Shown: positions 38,765 through 48,481, counted from the first letter of the stretch. The stretch is DNA of 64,000 bases from Microbacterium marinum (GCF_014204835.1 NZ_JACHMD010000001.1:2170001-2234000), one strand, 5' to 3'. Numbers and translations are program-made. Notes: generated by a model not told the origin, from the sequence alone.

Positions 38765-41068
38765 TCAACCGTCTTCACCGCGGGACCGCCAGAGCCGGAT
38801 CCCCTCGCCGTCACGCCAGAGGGCGATGTCGCCGGACGAGTCGGTGCGGGCAACGATCGCCTGCTCCTCCCGAAGGAGGTCGAGGATCTCGTCTCGCGGG
38901 TGGCCGTACGTGTTCTCGCCGACCGTCACGAGGGCGACGGCCGCATCCAGCTGCCGGTACAGGCTGTGGTCCTGGTCGGCGCTGCCGTGGTGCGCGACCT
39001 TGACGACCGAGTACGTGCGATCGATCGTGCGGGAGGCGATCAGGGATCGTTGCGACGGGGCCGACAGATCGCCGAGGAAGATCGCGTCGGGGACGCGGCA
39101 TCCCGTGACGTCGATCACGACACTCGCATCGTTCCCGGATGGATAGACCGGGTCGCGCGGCTTCGGCCACAGCACACGCCAGCGGCACTCCCCCAGGACG
39201 CCGCCCTGACCGGCCGACACCTCCTGCGTCCGCGCGCCTGCAGAGGTGAACCGGGCGAGCATCGCGGTCGCCTCCGGGTCGGGCACCGGACCGTGCAGGA
39301 CGAGGTCCGCGCGCCCGACCAGGGCGTCCGCGCCGCCGCGATGGTCCATGTCGAAATGGGTCAACACGAGCACGTCGACGTGCTCGATCGCGAAGCGGTC
39401 GAGGCACGCGCTCAGGGGTTCCGGCTCCGGCCCCGTGTCGATGAGCATGATCGCGTCGCCGGAGCGGACGAGGACGGCGTCGCCCTGACCCACCTCGCAA
39501 GCCAAGATCGCCCAGTCGTCCGGTGCACGGGTCCGGTCGATGAGGGTCCGGAACGGGCCCGCGCCCGCCGCGACGACGATGATCGTGACGAGTGCCCACC
39601 CCGCCCACCGTCGCAACCGGTGCCGGCGTGTAGCGAGCACGATGCCGATCGCTGCTCCTGTCGCGGCGAGGGCGATGAGCCCCGGCATCCCTTCCAGCCA
39701 TCCGATGGAAGCCCCGGGCAGCCGCGCGGACAGGTCCGCCGTTCCCGCGATCCAGGCCGCAGGCAGCCACGCGATCGCCGCGAGCCCCTGCGCGAGCACC
39801 GGGAACGGCAGTGCGAGGCAGGACAGCAGACCGAGGACGGTCGCGGCGGGCGCTGCGGGACCCGCGAGCAGGTTCGCGAGCACGCCGACCAGGGGCACGG
39901 TCGGCTCGATCAGGATGAGCAGCGGTCCGCAGGCGAGCTGCGCCGCGAGCGGAACGGAGAGCGCGAGCGCCAGCGGGGCCGGCATCCATTTCGACATCCC
40001 GTCAGCGAGCGGCCCCGCGAACAGGAGCAGCGACCCTGTCGCGACGGCCGACAAAGCGAAGCCGAGGGATGCCGCGAGCCACGGATCGACGACGAGCAAC
40101 ACGCACACCGACGCGGACAGGATGGACATCCCCGCGCCGATACGTCCCAGGAGGACCCCGAGCATCGCGATCGCCGCCATCGCCCCCGCTCGGACCACGC
40201 TCGGTTCGGGTGAGACGAGCACGATGAACCCCACCAGTGTGATGAGTCCCGCGGCGACGCGGATGCCGCGGCGCGCCCCGCAGAGCGCTGCGATGCCGAA
40301 CGCGATCCCGACGACGAGCGCGCAGTTCGCCCCTGAGACCGCGGTCAGATGAGACAGCGATGATGCCTTCATCTGTTGATCGAGGTCCTCGGTGACGGCC
40401 GACGTGTCGCCCACGGCGAGGCCCGGGACGAGCCCTGCGCCCGGGTCGGGCAGGCCGTCGACCGCCTCGACCAGGCCCGTCCGCAGCGCGGCCGCGACGG
40501 CGAGCGGACCGGTCGGGGCTCGCACGAGCCGAATCGTGGATGCCTCGATCACGAGGACCTCACGATCAGCGGCATCCGCTCGAGACGCCGTTCCCGTCAC
40601 CTCGGCCTGAGCACCGAGGTCGAGCCCGGCCAGGCGCTCCTGCACGCGGACGAGCACGGGAGCCGAGACGGGCGTCGAGTCCGAGCCGATCGTCGCGGAT
40701 CGCGTTATCGCGTCGAAGCGGAATGCTGTCGCCGACCGTTCGATCTTCCCCACGACGTCGACGTTGAAGGTGACGCTGCGACCGCCGGTGATCTGGAGCC
40801 CCGACACCGCGTCCCGCGCAGGCTGGGCGACGGCGACGTGGGATGCCGTGGCCCCGGCGACAGCGAGCGCCACCGCGATGAGGGCGAACACCGTCGGCCC
40901 CGCGCGTGTCGAGGCGATCGCCAGTGCGAGGGCGGCGCTGACCCACAGCGCGACGGCGAGTGTCCCCGCGTGCTCCGGGAAGCTGATCGCCGCCCCGGCG
41001 CCCGCCCAGCCTCCGAGCGCGACCGGCAGCAACCGCAGATCGCGGCGCCGCGCGGCTCGCATCGTCAT
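38765..41068 (-). CDS. comEC: ComEC/Rec2 family DNA uptake channel
   Basis: A 767-residue polytopic protein. Several N-terminal helices and an OB-like external domain (about 90-190) are followed by the competence membrane domain (about 210-500) containing HLTAVSGANCALV. A C-terminal metallo-beta-lactamase domain has LTHFDMDHRGG and KVAHHGSADQDHS. It would translocate single-stranded DNA across the membrane. All expected parts are intact. In relatives comEA lies immediately upstream; here a 960-bp insert intervenes. Confidence 0.93.
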   Translation of the reverse strand: MTMRAARRRDLRLLPVALGGWAGAGAAISFPEHAGTLAVALWVSAALALAIASTRAGPTVFALIAVALAVAGATASHVAVAQPARDAVSGLQITGGRSVTFNVDVVGKIERSATAFRFDAITRSATIGSDSTPVSAPVLVRVQERLAGLDLGAQAEVTGTASRADAADREVLVIEASTIRLVRAPTGPLAVAAALRTGLVEAVDGLPDPGAGLVPGLAVGDTSAVTEDLDQQMKASSLSHLTAVSGANCALVVGIAFGIAALCGARRGIRVAAGLITLVGFIVLVSPEPSVVRAGAMAAIAMLGVLLGRIGAGMSILSASVCVLLVVDPWLAASLGFALSAVATGSLLLFAGPLADGMSKWMPAPLALALSVPLAAQLACGPLLILIEPTVPLVGVLANLLAGPAAPAATVLGLLSCLALPFPVLAQGLAAIAWLPAAWIAGTADLSARLPGASIGWLEGMPGLIALAATGAAIGIVLATRRHRLRRWAGWALVTIIVVAAGAGPFRTLIDRTRAPDDWAILACEVGQGDAVLVRSGDAIMLIDTGPEPEPLSACLDRFAIEHVDVLVLTHFDMDHRGGADALVGRADLVLHGPVPDPEATAMLARFTSAGARTQEVSAGQGGVLGECRWRVLWPKPRDPVYPSGNDASVVIDVTGCRVPDAIFLGDLSAPSQRSLIASRTIDRTYSVVKVAHHGSADQDHSLYRQLDAAVALVTVGENTYGHPRDEILDLLREEQAIVARTDSSGDIALWRDGEGIRLWRSRGEDG

Positions 41069-41403
41069 TTCGATAGGTTCGGGGAGCGCCGACGCCTCCG
41101 GCTCCGTCTACCGGCGATCAGGGGACGATATCGGTCATGGGGCACCGGTGGAGAATGAGAGCGAACGGCCTCGCCGCGCTTCCGACAGATCAGGGTCGGC
41201 TGATCGAAACGGTCGGGTGCGCCTCGGGGGTGAGGCCAGCATCGCCAACGACATCCGGATTTGCGTCACCATGCCCCTGGGCGCCGCTGATGCATCGTCG
41301 TCAGCGAGACGCCGAGGTTCCCTGAGCACCAGCGCTCGCAGAGGCGAGGCGGCCAACCCGGCCGAATGGGCGCACGTAGATGTCCGCCGAAGAGGGGACA
41401 GCG
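41069..41403. other. gene-free left part of the com-region insert
   Basis: No credible ORF on either strand. It contains the comEC 5' flank and then sequence of mixed, lower GC content leading to a SD-like GAGGGG at 41391-41398 before ATG 41404. I see no transposase, terminal repeat or clear promoter. Confidence 0.4.
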
Positions 41404-41689
41404 ATGATCGCAATCCATCGAATACATTCGCGTCAGGACGGCAAAGTCGGGGTGGGGCGCTACCGGCCTCACGGCTGTGTGTGCAGCCGCCGGCACGGCG
41501 GCGGGTGGGCCCATCGGAGCGGCTGCATTTGGCGCCGCCTGTCTGGCTATTGCAGGGTCCGGTGTGTACACAGCTGGCGTTGCGGACAACTCCAGCCCGA
41601 AAAGATGTCTTCAACTGACTATCACCTTTACTGTTATCACCTCGCCAGTACCTTGGTTCGATACGTATAGAGGGGGGAACTGCAAGTGA
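41404..41689 (+). CDS. Gly/Ala-rich hydrophobic small protein, bacteriocin-like; start uncertain (possible frameshift)
   Basis: The frame open from 41408 to the TGA at 41689 encodes a Gly-zipper-like hydrophobic core (GTAAGGPIGAAAFGAACL then AIAGSGVYTAG) and an AT-rich polar tail with two Cys, ending GGNCK. The only standard in-frame start is GTG 41477 (70 residues, no SD). ATG 41404, which does have a good SD, is one base out of frame; removing one base would give a protein of about 94 residues beginning MSQSIEYIRVRT. The stop overlaps the next gene as GTGA. Small size, composition and a coupled membrane partner suggest a bacteriocin-like or toxin peptide, by inference only. Confidence 0.45.
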
Positions 41690-41916
41690 AGGAGAATCGA
41701 AGCGCCAACCGTTTCCGGTACTTTTTCGCGGACACATGGTGGCGTATCACCTGGTTTGTCGGTGCCGTTGTCTGGTGCGCAGTGTTCAACACCGTTCTCG
41801 TGACTACAGATGCAGATCCGACGTGGATCGGTCCTGTCTCAGTGATCCCCCTTCTCGCGTTCGCCGCTGATGTGCTCCGTCGCGATCACGTCATGCGCCG
41901 GAACGAAACACGCTGA
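41686..41916 (+). CDS. small two-helix membrane protein, possible immunity partner
   Basis: A 76-residue protein with aromatic-rich N-terminus (RFRYFFADTWWRITWF), two hydrophobic segments (about 19-37 and 47-62) and a charged C-terminus (RRDHVMRRNETR). The GTG start overlaps the stop of the preceding small ORF, and AGGGGGG lies eight bases upstream. Codon use is more AT-rich than in neighbours. I do not recognise a family; position and topology resemble immunity proteins of small bacteriocins. Confidence 0.6.
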   Translation: MKENRSANRFRYFFADTWWRITWFVGAVVWCAVFNTVLVTTDADPTWIGPVSVIPLLAFAADVLRRDHVMRRNETR

Positions 41917-42026
41917 AAGCGCCCGCAGGGACCGCCCGCTAGACGCCGGCGGCCCCTGCTGGACGGTCCGCCTCGGTCATCCTCAAGGACGGTAGCGACG
42001 TCACCATCCCTGCGCGGTTCGACCAC

Positions 42027-42617
42027 TCACACCGTCACCAGGTCGCGGAGGGATTCGAGCATCTTCTCGCCGATACCGGGGACGGCCATGAGGTCGTCGA
42101 CGCTTGTGAACCGACCGTTCTGGTCTCGCCAGTCGATGATCCGTTGCGCGATCGCCGGGCCGACGCGCGGCAGGGTGTCGAGCGCGGCGACGTCTGCCGT
42201 GTTGAGGTTGACGCGGCCATCACCCTCCGGCGCCGCGGAGGTACCGGCATCCGTCCTCTCGTCGCCCTCGGCGGGGATCAGGAGCTGCTCACCGTCGCTC
42301 ACCGGCCGCGCGAGGTTCACGCCGTCGCGAGACGCCTTCTCCGAGAATCCCCCGGCGGCGGCGACAGCGTCGACGACGCGGGCATCCTGGTCGAGACGGT
42401 AGAGACCGGGGACGCGCACCTCACCCGAGACATGCACGTACACCGATGCCGGCGCCACCGTCTCGGAAACGACCTCGGGCACCGTGTCTACGGCTGACTC
42501 CGCGCCCGTCCGGACGATCCCGATCGCGATGGTGACCGCAGCAACGACGACCACGAGGACGACGGCGGCACCGATCGCCAGCCGACGTCGAGACCTCGGC
42601 ACCGTCTGCGCATCCAT
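42027..42617 (-). CDS. comEA: ComEA-family helix-hairpin-helix DNA-binding protein
   Basis: A 196-residue exported or membrane-anchored DNA receptor. One N-terminal membrane helix is followed by a SLBB-type domain (VYVHVSGEVRVPGLYRL) and a C-terminal HhH pair (VNLNTADVAALDTLPRVG, IGEKMLESLRDLV). It should hand DNA to ComEC. I start at ATG 42617 (GAGGAT 6 nt upstream); ATG 42644 is possible but its SD is too close. Confidence 0.9.
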   Translation of the reverse strand: MDAQTVPRSRRRLAIGAAVVLVVVVAAVTIAIGIVRTGAESAVDTVPEVVSETVAPASVYVHVSGEVRVPGLYRLDQDARVVDAVAAAGGFSEKASRDGVNLARPVSDGEQLLIPAEGDERTDAGTSAAPEGDGRVNLNTADVAALDTLPRVGPAIAQRIIDWRDQNGRFTSVDDLMAVPGIGEKMLESLRDLVTV

Positions 42618-42710
42618 GGCACGATCCTCGCGGCGTCGCACCATCCTCTCCGCACCCGGCGAAGGGACGGTGGACGAACGACGATCAGAGGTCCGCAGTG
42701 GAGAAGACGC

Positions 42711-45320
42711 TCAGGAGACGGTGAAGCTCACGACCTTCGGCGCTCGTACGACGACACGGGTGATGTCCCTGTCACCGATCGCACGGCGGACCTTCTCGTC
42801 GGCGCGGGCACGCGCCTCGAGCTCGTCACCGGAGATCTTCGCCGGCACCGTCAGGGTGCCGCGCACCTTGCCGTTGACCTGAACGACGGCCGTCACCGAC
42901 TCCTCCACGAGCAGGGTCGGGTCCGCCTGACGCCACGGGACGACACCCACGAACGGCTCGTACCCGAGGATCTCCCACATCTCCTCGGCCGTGTGCGGCG
43001 CGAAGAGGTCGAGGATCATCGCGACGGCCTCTGCCGCCTCGCGGACTGCGGCATCCGCGGGGCCGGCGCCCGAGTCGATCGCCTTGCGGGTCGCGTTGAC
43101 GAGCTCCATGAGGCGGGCGACGACGACGTTGAACTTCGACTGCTCAACGAGACCGACGACATCGGCCCACAGCCGGTGGGTCACACGGCGCAGCGCCGAG
43201 TCCCCCTCGGCCCAGACGACGTCGGTCGGGCTCGCGACATCGGATGCCACGCGGAGCGCCCGGGCGAGGAACTTCTGCGCGCCGGTGGTGGACACATCCT
43301 CCCAGTTGATGTCGTCCTCGACCGGGCCGGCGAAGGCGATCGCCACGCGCACCGCGTCGGCGCCCGGATCGGTCATGCTCGAGGCGAACTCCACGAGGTT
43401 TCCCTTGGACTTCGACATCTTCGAGCCGTCGAGGAGGACCATGCCCTGGTTGATCAAGCTGGTGAACGGCTCCGTGAAGTCCACGAGCCCCATGTCGAAG
43501 AGGACCTTCGTGATGAAGCGGGCGTACAGCAGGTGCAGGATCGCGTGCTCGACTCCGCCGATGTACGAGTCCACAGGCGCCCACTTCGCCGCCTCCGCGG
43601 TCGGGAAGGGCTGCGCGGCATCCGTGGGCGCGAGGAAGCGCAAGAAGTACCACGAGCTGTCGACGAAGGTGTCCATCGTGTCGGCATCGCGAAGCGCCGG
43701 CTCGCCCGTCTCGGGGTCGACGGTGTTCACCCATTCGGTGGCGCCACCCAGCGGCGAGGTGCCCTTCGGCTTCAGGTCGAGGCCGGTGGCATCGGGCAGA
43801 CGTACGGGCAGCTGCTCGTCGGGCACTGGGACGATCCGACCGTCCGAGGTGTGGATCATGGGGATCGGGGTTCCCCAGAAGCGCTGCCGGGAGATGAGCC
43901 AGTCGCGCAGGCGGTACGACTTCGCCGCACGACCGTTGCCCGCTGCCGAGAGCTCCTCGATCGCGCGGGTGATGGCGTTGCGCTTGGACAAGCCGTTGAG
44001 CGACCCGGAGTTGATCAGTCGCCCGTCGCCGGTGAGGGCGACCCCCGTCCGCACCGGGTCGAGTGCCTCGAGGTCCTCGTCGCCCAGCGGGTCGATCGGC
44101 ACGCCGTCGTCGTCGAGCTCGATCACCGGGATCGCCCCGGTCACGGGCGCGGTCGTGTCGACGACCACCTTGACGGGCAGATCGAACGCTCGCGCGAAGT
44201 CGAGGTCTCGCTGATCGTGCGCCGGCACCGCCATGACGGCACCGTGGCCGTAGTCGGCCAGCACGTAGTCGGCCGCCCAGATCGGGAGGCGCTCACCGTT
44301 GATCGGGTTGATCGCGAACCGGTCGAGGAAGACGCCCGTCTTCGGACGGTCCGTCGACTGACGCTCGATGTCGCTCGATTTCTGGACCGTGTCGAGGTAG
44401 TCCTGGAAGCGCATCCGCACCGCACTGGACGACCCCGCGGCGAGCTCCGCGGCCAAGTCGGAATCGGGCGCCACGACCATGAAGGTCGCACCGTGGAGCG
44501 TGTCGGGGCGGGTGGAGAAGACGCTGATCTTCTCGGCGCGTCCCTCGATCTCGAAGTCGATGTCTGCGCCGACCGACCGACCGATCCAGTTCCGCTGCAT
44601 CTGCAGCACCTTGTGCGGCCAGAATCCCTCGAGCTGGTTGAGGTCGTCCAGCAGCCGGTCGGCGTACTCGGTGATCTTGAAGTACCACTGGGTCAGCTTC
44701 TTCTTGACGACCTCGGCGCCGCAGCGCTCGCAGTGCCCGTCGACGACCTGCTCGTTCGCGAGGACCGTCTGGTCATTCGGGCACCAGTTGACGGCGCTCT
44801 GCTTGCGGTAGGCGAGGCCCCTCTCGTACAGGCGCTGGAACAGCCACTGGTTCCAGCGGTAGTACTCGGGATCGCTGGTGTGGAGCACGCGGCTCCAGTC
44901 GTAGCTCGAGCCGAACTCGCGGAAGCTCTTCTTGTGCTGGTCGATGTTGTTGTAGGTCCACTCGCGCGGATCCGAACCAGCGCCGCCCTTGATCGCCGCG
45001 TTCTCGGCCGGCAGCCCGAACGAGTCCCACCCGATCGGGTTCAGGACGTTGTACCCGCGGTGCCGCCAGAAGCGCGCGACCGCGTCGACGTAGGCGTAGT
45101 TCTCGGCGTGACCCATGTGCAGGTCGCCCGAGGGATACGGGAACATGCCGAGGACGTACTTCCGGGGGCGAGTGTCCTCGTCGCCGCCCGCCCGGAACGG
45201 GTCGGCCTCAGCCCAGCGTGCCTGCCACTTCGTCTGGATGGCCGAGGAGTCGAAGGAGCCCGGCTCGGGGGTCGAAGCGTCGGTGGGGGTGCTGGAAGAC
45301 ACGGAGAACCAATCGTGCAT
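42711..45320 (-). CDS. leuS: leucine--tRNA ligase
   Basis: An 869-residue class I synthetase. The HIGH signature is HMGH ([15 protein letters not shown], near residue 65), CP1 editing domain and zinc-ligand Cys pairs (NWCPNDQ, CERCG) are present, and the KMSKS loop is intact ([10 protein letters not shown]). Length is typical. There is no Shine-Dalgarno before ATG 45320; GTG 45302 is an alternative start. A TAGGCT 33 nt upstream would give a short leader with a small hairpin. Confidence 0.97.
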   Translation of the reverse strand: MHDWFSVSSSTPTDASTPEPGSFDSSAIQTKWQARWAEADPFRAGGDEDTRPRKYVLGMFPYPSGDLHMGHAENYAYVDAVARFWRHRGYNVLNPIGWDSFGLPAENAAIKGGAGSDPREWTYNNIDQHKKSFREFGSSYDWSRVLHTSDPEYYRWNQWLFQRLYERGLAYRKQSAVNWCPNDQTVLANEQVVDGHCERCGAEVVKKKLTQWYFKITEYADRLLDDLNQLEGFWPHKVLQMQRNWIGRSVGADIDFEIEGRAEKISVFSTRPDTLHGATFMVVAPDSDLAAELAAGSSSAVRMRFQDYLDTVQKSSDIERQSTDRPKTGVFLDRFAINPINGERLPIWAADYVLADYGHGAVMAVPAHDQRDLDFARAFDLPVKVVVDTTAPVTGAIPVIELDDDGVPIDPLGDEDLEALDPVRTGVALTGDGRLINSGSLNGLSKRNAITRAIEELSAAGNGRAAKSYRLRDWLISRQRFWGTPIPMIHTSDGRIVPVPDEQLPVRLPDATGLDLKPKGTSPLGGATEWVNTVDPETGEPALRDADTMDTFVDSSWYFLRFLAPTDAAQPFPTAEAAKWAPVDSYIGGVEHAILHLLYARFITKVLFDMGLVDFTEPFTSLINQGMVLLDGSKMSKSKGNLVEFASSMTDPGADAVRVAIAFAGPVEDDINWEDVSTTGAQKFLARALRVASDVASPTDVVWAEGDSALRRVTHRLWADVVGLVEQSKFNVVVARLMELVNATRKAIDSGAGPADAAVREAAEAVAMILDLFAPHTAEEMWEILGYEPFVGVVPWRQADPTLLVEESVTAVVQVNGKVRGTLTVPAKISGDELEARARADEKVRRAIGDRDITRVVVRAPKVVSFTVS

Positions 45321-45352
45321 GAGGTCGGGAGGGCGCGCGAAAGCGCCGTTCC

Positions 45353-45358
45353 AGCCTA
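45353..45358 (-). promoter_or_regulatory. -10 element of leuS
   Basis: TAGGCT on the minus strand, 32 nt before ATG 45320; the leader can form GGCGC-TTTCGC-GCGCC. It lies in the 51-bp gap after pabB. Confidence 0.4.
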
Positions 45359-45371
45359 GCGGACCCGGATT

Positions 45372-46655
45372 TCACCAGCCCGGCGGCAGCGCGCCACCGA
45401 GCGCCGCCAGCGGCCCGCGGGCTTTCACCCCGACCTCGGCGACCTCGTCCGCGGCGATCGAGCCCCAGGTGATCCCGCCGCCCGCGCCCACGTACGCGCC
45501 GTCGGGGTGGGTGACGATCGATCGGATCACCATCGCCAGATCCAGAGCACCGTCCTCGCCGATCCAGCCGAAGCATCCCGCGAACAGTCCGCGGGATGCA
45601 CCTTCGAGCCGGTGCAGGATCTGCATCGCCGACAGCTTCGGCGCCCCCGTCATGCTGCCGGCCGGGAACGCGGCATCCCACAGCTCGCCGACTGTCGTGC
45701 CCCCGATCAGCCGGCCCGCGACGGTGCTCACCAACTGGTGGACGGCCGGGTAGCTCTCGATTTCGAGCAGGCGTTCCGCGGCGACGGTCCCCGGTTCGCA
45801 CACCCGCTGCAGATCGTTGCGCATCAGGTCGACGATCATGACGTTCTCGGCCTGCTCCTTCTCGCTGGCACGCAGCTCGGCGGCCAGCGCGGCATCCGTC
45901 ACCGAATCGACGCCGCGGGGACGTGTGCCCTTGATGGGGCGGGTCCGGACGATGCCGCCCGAGACCTCGAGGAACCGCTCCGGCGTGGCGCTGAGCAGCG
46001 CCGTCCCGCCGGAGCGGATCATCCCGCCGTGATGCGAGGGGGTCGCCTTCCGCAGCCGCAGATAGGTCTCGAAGGGGTCGACGGATGCCGCGGTCTCGAA
46101 GCGCGTCGCCAGGCACAGCTGGTACGCGCGGCCCTCCCGAATCTCCTCACGGCACTGCGCGATGAGATCCGCGTACTCGGCGGCGTCGTGACGCGCTGCT
46201 ACCTCCACCGTCGCAGGCGCGCCGGGGCGGGGGGCTCGCGCGCCCGCGGCCCATCCGTCGACCGTGGCGACGACGTCGGTGAGCTCGTCGGCCGGCGCGA
46301 CGACGAAGACGCGGCGTTCCGCGTGATCGAACGCGACGAAACGATCGACGCGCAGCCAGCGATCGGCGATTCCGCCCTCGGATGCCGGTGCGCCCGCGCG
46401 GCGCGCGGCTGTGTCGTACCCCGCCCAGCCGACCCAGCCGCCGGCAAACGGGCCGAAGGGGCCCTCGTCCGCTCCACCGCAGACGACCGCCGTCGGCGTG
46501 GCGGCAGGTGTCCCCTCGCCGATCCAGCTCCACCCCTCCGCGGCATCCGGCCCGGCATCGAGCCAGAACGCGTGCTCCGCGTCGGCCCACCCAGCGGCGA
46601 ACAGCGCTGCCGGATCGACCCACCCCGGACGCTCGAACGCGGAGAGTCGGGCCAT
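45372..46655 (-). CDS. anthranilate/para-aminobenzoate synthase component I family, probably PabB
   Basis: A 427-residue chorismate-binding enzyme. The active-site region shows QLCLATRFE, RPIKGTRPRG, MIVDLMRNDLQRVCEPGTV, and FPAGSMTGAPK. No glutamine amidotransferase or lyase partner is adjacent. The shortened N-terminal domain and lack of trp neighbours favour aminodeoxychorismate synthase over TrpE; isochorismate synthase is less likely. ATG 46655 is chosen because TAATCT lies exactly 6 nt upstream. Confidence 0.85.
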   Translation of the reverse strand: MARLSAFERPGWVDPAALFAAGWADAEHAFWLDAGPDAAEGWSWIGEGTPAATPTAVVCGGADEGPFGPFAGGWVGWAGYDTAARRAGAPASEGGIADRWLRVDRFVAFDHAERRVFVVAPADELTDVVATVDGWAAGARAPRPGAPATVEVAARHDAAEYADLIAQCREEIREGRAYQLCLATRFETAASVDPFETYLRLRKATPSHHGGMIRSGGTALLSATPERFLEVSGGIVRTRPIKGTRPRGVDSVTDAALAAELRASEKEQAENVMIVDLMRNDLQRVCEPGTVAAERLLEIESYPAVHQLVSTVAGRLIGGTTVGELWDAAFPAGSMTGAPKLSAMQILHRLEGASRGLFAGCFGWIGEDGALDLAMVIRSIVTHPDGAYVGAGGGITWGSIAADEVAEVGVKARGPLAALGGALPPGW

Positions 46656-46661
46656 CCCCAC

Positions 46662-46667
46662 AGATTA
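46662..46667 (-). promoter_or_regulatory. -10 element, leaderless start of pabB-like gene
   Basis: TAATCT, spacer GTGGGG, ATG 46655. Confidence 0.45.
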
Positions 46668-46724
46668 TCGGGGCATCCATCGGAATCGTCGGGGCATCCC
46701 CCAGGCGCCGTCGCCGGCGCTCGG

Positions 46725-46730
46725 TAGCCT
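46725..46730 (+). promoter_or_regulatory. -10 element, leaderless start of DedA gene
   Basis: TAGCCT, spacer GAGGGG, GTG 46737. Confidence 0.45.
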
Positions 46731-46736
46731 GAGGGG

Positions 46737-47420
46737 GTGAACGAGTTCCTCACCTGGCTGCTCGACACCGTGCAGGATGTCGACCCCGTGGTGCGGACGA
46801 TCGTCGCGGGTGTCGCGATCATGCTCGAGACGAGCGTGCTCGTGGGGCTGATCGTGCCCGGCGACACCATCGTCATCGTCGCCGGCACCGCGGTCGGGAG
46901 CGTCGGCGAGGGGGCGATCCTCGTCGTGACTGTGCTCGTGGGCGCGCTGGTCGGTGAGAGCATCGGGTTCGCGCTCGGGCGCTGGCTGGGGCCGCGCATC
47001 CGCTTCTCGCGCTTCGGCGCGCTCATCGGAGAGAAGAACTGGATCCGCGCCGAGCTGTACCTCCGCCGCCGCGGCGGCGTGGCGATCTTCCTGTCGAGGT
47101 TCCTCCCCGTCCTGCACTCCCTCGTGCCCCTCACCGTCGGGATGAGCGGCTACGCGTACCGTCGCTTCCTGGCGTGGACCTTCCCCGCGTGCGCCATCTG
47201 GTCGATCGCGTACGTCTCCGTCTCGGCCGCGGCCGCGGGGGGCTACCGGGAGCTCGCTGACAGCCTGCATTTCGCCGCCTACCTGTTCGTCGGCGTCATC
47301 GCCGCGTTCCTGGTGCTCGCGTACGTGATCAAGCGGGTCATCGCGGCACGGGAGGCCCGTCATCTCCGCACCGACGTTGTCAACTCCTCCGAGGGTGAAG
47401 CCGGCGACGTGAAAGACTGA
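46737..47420 (+). CDS. DedA family membrane protein
   Basis: A 227-residue SNARE-associated/VTT-type membrane protein. The family signature is visible as ETSVLVGLIVPGDTIVIVAG and RRGGVAIFLSRFLPVLHSLVPLTVG (residues about 30-50 and 105-135), with four to five helices. DedA proteins act in lipid-carrier recycling or membrane homeostasis in other bacteria; the exact substrate here is unknown. The App1-like gene follows after 5 bp, suggesting an operon concerned with lipids. Confidence 0.9.
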   Translation: MNEFLTWLLDTVQDVDPVVRTIVAGVAIMLETSVLVGLIVPGDTIVIVAGTAVGSVGEGAILVVTVLVGALVGESIGFALGRWLGPRIRFSRFGALIGEKNWIRAELYLRRRGGVAIFLSRFLPVLHSLVPLTVGMSGYAYRRFLAWTFPACAIWSIAYVSVSAAAAGGYRELADSLHFAAYLFVGVIAAFLVLAYVIKRVIAAREARHLRTDVVNSSEGEAGDVKD

Positions 47421-47425
47421 AGCCG

Positions 47426-48472
47426 ATGGCTTCTCCGACGACCCCCGAGACGAAGATCCTCTGGTTCGCGCGCCTCGAGTACCGCTTTCACGCCTGGCGT
47501 GAAGGGCGTGCGCGTGCGCGCGGACGGCGACCCACGGTCGCCCCGTTCCCCGGGTACGGCAGCACCGAGTGGGTGCGCGTCCTCGGCCGCGTGCTCATCG
47601 CCCCGAAGGTGAAACGGCGCGAGCGCGGCGAGTACGCGGGCGTCCGCGGGTGGCGCAGCTTCGCGGCCGTCCCTATCGCGCACGCCACCGTCACGGTGAC
47701 GATCGACGGCGTCGACCACGAGGTCGCCGCCGATCGCGGTGGTGTCGTCGACATCGTGTTGCCGGCGAACCTCTCCCCCGGGTGGCAGACGGTGACGATG
47801 CACGTGGAAGGCTCCGAGCCGGTGGAGGCCCGGGTGTTCATCGTCGGCGCCGACGTGCGCTTCGGTGTGGTGTCCGACATCGACGACACCGTGATGGTGA
47901 CGGCGCTGCCGCGACCGTTCCTCGCTGCCTGGAACTCCTTCGTCTTGAACGAGCACGCTCGGCAGCCGGTCCCGGGCATGGCGGTCCTGTTGGAGCGGCT
48001 CATGCGGGACAACCCGGGTGCGCCGATCCTCTACCTCTCCACCGGTGCCTGGAACGTCGCCCCCACGCTCGTCCGCTTCCATCGCCGCCACCTCTTCCCC
48101 TCGGGGGCGCTCCTCCTCACCGACTGGGGGCCCACGCACGATCGGTGGTTCCGCAGCGGCAAGGCCCACAAGGAGGAGAACCTGCGCCGGCTCGCTCGGG
48201 AGTTCCCCGACATCGACTGGCTGCTGGTGGGCGATGACGGGCAGCGCGATGACGAGATCTACACCGCGTTCACCGTGGAGCACCCCGATCAGGTGTCGGC
48301 GGTCGCGATCCGGCGCCTCACCCCCGCCGAGGCGGTCCTGGCCGGTGGTCGCACCGCCGTGGACGACCACACCGCCGCAGGCGTGCCGTGGGTGACCGGG
48401 GACGACGGTTCGGAGCTGCTCGAGCGGCTGAGTGACGTCGGCGTCATCCGCGACGTCGCAGACCCCGCCTAG
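47426..48472 (+). CDS. App1-family phosphatase (DUF2183)
   Basis: A 348-residue protein with an N-terminal beta-rich domain and a C-terminal HAD-like App1 domain with the DxDxT/V motif in VVSDIDDTVMVT, followed by LYLSTGAWN, the SGKAHKEENLRRL Lys loop and LLVGDDGQRDDEIY. Yeast App1 is a phosphatidate phosphatase; bacterial activity is inferred. It follows the DedA gene closely. Its TAG stop doubles as the first bases of the next gene's -10 hexamer. Confidence 0.88.
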   Translation: MASPTTPETKILWFARLEYRFHAWREGRARARGRRPTVAPFPGYGSTEWVRVLGRVLIAPKVKRRERGEYAGVRGWRSFAAVPIAHATVTVTIDGVDHEVAADRGGVVDIVLPANLSPGWQTVTMHVEGSEPVEARVFIVGADVRFGVVSDIDDTVMVTALPRPFLAAWNSFVLNEHARQPVPGMAVLLERLMRDNPGAPILYLSTGAWNVAPTLVRFHRRHLFPSGALLLTDWGPTHDRWFRSGKAHKEENLRRLAREFPDIDWLLVGDDGQRDDEIYTAFTVEHPDQVSAVAIRRLTPAEAVLAGGRTAVDDHTAAGVPWVTGDDGSELLERLSDVGVIRDVADPA

Positions 48473-48475
48473 GCT
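48470..48475 (+). promoter_or_regulatory. -10 element, leaderless start of SRAP gene
   Basis: TAGGCT, spacer GACGCC, ATG 48482; the TAG is also the stop codon of the App1 gene. Confidence 0.5.
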
Positions 48476-48481
48476 GACGCC

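Noticed and set aside
41135..41737. 200-codon minus-strand frame in the com insert
   Set aside because: Low-complexity Ser/Arg/Pro composition, no RBS, and opposite to the better-supported overlapping pair.
42993..45359. 788-codon plus-strand frame opposite leuS
   Set aside because: Shadow of leuS; Arg/Gly/Asp-rich with no motifs and no initiation signals.
45321..45371. T-box or Leu leader peptide upstream of leuS
   Set aside because: The 51-bp gap is too short for a T-box and contains no short ORF with a Leu run.
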